Source: Roseiarcus sp963813555
GTDB lineage: Bacteria; Pseudomonadota; Alphaproteobacteria; Rhizobiales; Beijerinckiaceae
Reading direction: 5' to 3'
Assembly: GCA_963813555.1 (NCBI GenBank)
Contig: CAWEZX010000006.1
Span: 62,001 to 126,000 of the forward strand
Length of the DNA stretch: 64,000 nucleotides
Part shown: piece by piece, positions 62,675 to 64,000 of the stretch
How the letters are laid out: every line of letters starts with the position of its first letter
Numbering within the stretch: the first letter of the stretch is position 1
Made by a program: the position numbers and the translations under genes
Notes under the pieces: model-generated
Databases searched by the model: none
The model's input: only the letters and a program-made list of their open reading frames with translations
Told to the model about the DNA's origin: nothing

Positions 62675-63604
62675 ATGATCCTCAGGACTCTGTTTCGAAG
62701 ATTTATTTTGAGGCTGGCGCCATTGGCGGCCGCGCTGCTCCTTAGCGGCTGCGACTGGGCCGTGCTCGATCCGAAAGGCCCGATCGGCGACGGCAACGCG
62801 ACACTCCTCGTCGATTCGGTGGCCATCATGCTCGCCATCGTGGTCCCGACCATCGTCGCCAGCCTCGGCATCGCGTGGTGGTTCCGGTCGTCCAACCGGA
62901 GGGCGTTCTATCTGCCGGATTGGGCGCATTCCGGCCAGCTGGAGCTCATCGTGTGGGCGATTCCGCTGCTCACCATCATGCTGCTCGGCGGCGTCGCGTG
63001 GATCGGCTCGCATGACCTTGATCCGGCGAGACCGATTATGTCGAAGGAAGAGCCGCTCAATGTTCAGGTCGTCTCGCTCGATTGGAAATGGCTGTTTATC
63101 TACCCCGACCAGCATATCGCGAGCGTCAATCGTCTGGTCATCCCGGCCGGGACGCCGATCCACTTTTCGCTGACCTCGGGCAGCGTCATGACCGCTTTCT
63201 TCATCCCGCAGCTCGGCAGCATGATCTACACCATGAACCGGATGAGGACGCAGCTCAACCTCGCCGCCGATGAGCCGGGTGTCTTTCGCGGCCTTGCAAC
63301 TCAGATAAGCGGCGACGGATTCGCCGACATGCATTTCGAGGTCGAGGCGAAATCACAGCAGGACTTTTACGCCTGGCTCGGCCAGGTGCGGGGCGGCGGA
63401 CCGGCGTTGACCCCTGAGAGCTATATCGAGCTCTCCAAACAAAGCGTCGTGCCGAAGCCGTTCACCTTCCAGACGGTCTCGGACGGGTTGTTCGAGAAGA
63501 TCCTCGACCAGACGCTGCCGCCCGGACCCGGCCCGGTCGCCGAAACCGACACGGGCCCGATCGCGGCGACCACTCCTCGGGTGTGCGTAGGGACGAGGAA
63601 CTAG
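62675..63604 (+). CDS. cyoA: Ubiquinol oxidase subunit II
   Basis: A 309-residue lipoprotein-type subunit II. The lipobox is LLLSGC. Two membrane helices follow (SVAIMLAIVVPTIVASLGIAWWF and LELIVWAIPLLTIMLLGGVAW). The periplasmic cupredoxin domain has VSLDWKWLFIYPDQ and TSGSVMTAFFIPQLGSMIYTMNRM. The CuA ligands of cytochrome c oxidases are absent, so it belongs to the quinol-oxidising bo type. It starts an operon with cyoB. Confidence 0.9.
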   Translation: MILRTLFRRFILRLAPLAAALLLSGCDWAVLDPKGPIGDGNATLLVDSVAIMLAIVVPTIVASLGIAWWFRSSNRRAFYLPDWAHSGQLELIVWAIPLLTIMLLGGVAWIGSHDLDPARPIMSKEEPLNVQVVSLDWKWLFIYPDQHIASVNRLVIPAGTPIHFSLTSGSVMTAFFIPQLGSMIYTMNRMRTQLNLAADEPGVFRGLATQISGDGFADMHFEVEAKSQQDFYAWLGQVRGGGPALTPESYIELSKQSVVPKPFTFQTVSDGLFEKILDQTLPPGPGPVAETDTGPIAATTPRVCVGTRN

Positions 63605-63605
63605 C

Positions 63606-64000
63606 ATGTTCGGCAAGCTGACCTGGGACGCCATTCCCTTCGACCAGCCGATCCCGTTGGCCGCGGGCGCCTTCGTCGTCCTGGTGATGGTCGGCGGGGT
63701 CGCCTTCGTCACCCTCAAGGGGTGGATTCCCTATCTGTGGCGCGAATGGATCACCAGCGTCGATCACAAGCGGATCGGGGTCATGTACGTCACGCTTGCT
63801 TCGGTGATGCTGCTGCGCGGCTTTGTCGACGCCATCATGATGCGCTCGCAGCAGGCTCTCGCCTTCCAGTCTCAAGGCTATTTGCCGCCGGAGCATTACA
63901 ACCAGATCTTCTCCGCGCACGGCACGATTATGATCTTTTTCGTCGCCATGCCGTTCGTAATTGGCCTCATGAATATCGTCGTGCCGCTGCAGCTCGGCGT
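63606..64000 (+). CDS. cyoB: Ubiquinol oxidase subunit I, N-terminal part, cut by the window end
   Basis: The frame begins MFGKLTWDAIPFDQPIPL and continues through WREWITSVDHKRIGVMYV, the conserved start of heme-copper oxidase subunit I, to YNQIFSAHGTIMIFFVAMPFVIG, which includes the low-spin heme histidine (SAHGTIM). The gene runs past base 64000. Its start is one base after the cyoA stop, so the two are co-translated. Expected downstream partners are cyoC and cyoD. Confidence 0.93.
   Translation, partial: MFGKLTWDAIPFDQPIPLAAGAFVVLVMVGGVAFVTLKGWIPYLWREWITSVDHKRIGVMYVTLASVMLLRGFVDAIMMRSQQALAFQSQGYLPPEHYNQIFSAHGTIMIFFVAMPFVIGLMNIVVPLQLG

Noticed and set aside
1..64000. CRISPR arrays, tRNA or rRNA genes
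   Set aside because: No regularly spaced repeats, tRNA-like cloverleaf sequence or rRNA segment was seen. The Cas4-like domain at 29024-32844 is therefore not part of a CRISPR locus here.

Overview
The window looks like chromosomal DNA of a high-GC alphaproteobacterium of the order Hyphomicrobiales (Bradyrhizobium, Methylocystis or Beijerinckiaceae-like). This rests on GC-rich codon use, the gene families present (complete hut cluster, DUF4239, PRC-barrel, TRAP and polar amino-acid ABC transporters, AtzH/HpxZ-like and BiuH-like proteins, PEP-CTERM protein) and palindromic repeats of the kind scattered in Rhizobiales genomes. Species cannot be named from sequence alone.

Layout. 1-1100: broken 5' part of an adenine-specific DNA methyltransferase, then a secreted DUF1330 protein. 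1370-9730: MliC-like lysozyme inhibitor, double PRC-barrel protein, Na/Pi symporter coupled to a P-type cation ATPase, amidase, PPK2. 10158-16821: two SDRs, pterin dehydratase, DUF4239, Tat amidohydrolase, DUF1254/DUF1214 protein and a PEP-CTERM protein. 17076-25693: AtzH/HpxZ-like protein, ketopantoate-reductase-like protein, orphan EboE, AraC-type regulator, BiuH-like cysteine hydrolase with an NCS2 permease.

25694-33209 is an accessory island. It holds an IS91-family element with its own tyrosine recombinase, a frameshifted ArdC antirestriction remnant, and a large gene encoding a TM0106-type RecB/Cas4-like nuclease fused to an RNase H-like domain, a zinc ribbon and an IS66-like DDE transposase. 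That gene is interrupted by a truncated IS1182-type element flanked by CTAG. Removing the insert plus one CTAG restores one 917-residue frame exactly. CTAG-containing inverted ends at 29009 and 33209 fit tightly around this gene and a small overlapping upstream ORF, suggesting a compact two-gene mobile unit. This is the most unusual content of the window.

33279-39316: a minus-strand group (RraA-like, amidohydrolase, FMN-dependent alpha-hydroxy-acid oxidase) diverges from a polar amino-acid-type ABC importer, suggesting uptake and catabolism of a hydroxy-acid or lactone-type compound. 39376-46165: aldo/keto reductase, topoisomerase IB with a large internal deletion, cobalt-type nitrile hydratase alpha, beta and activator, a flavin-binding-split protein divergent from a TetR regulator with a perfect palindrome between them, and a cystathionine gamma-synthase-type enzyme. 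46233-52994: histidine degradation (hutU, hutG, hutH, hutI and divergent hutF), the route that goes through N-formylglutamate. 53010-64000: HAD phosphatase, small proteins, Sir2 deacetylase, TRAP transporter dctPQM with a lactonase-like amidohydrolase, UDG-family protein, Rieske/FAD reductase and the start of a cytochrome bo-type oxidase operon (cyoA, cyoB cut by the window end).

No tRNA, rRNA or CRISPR array was seen.
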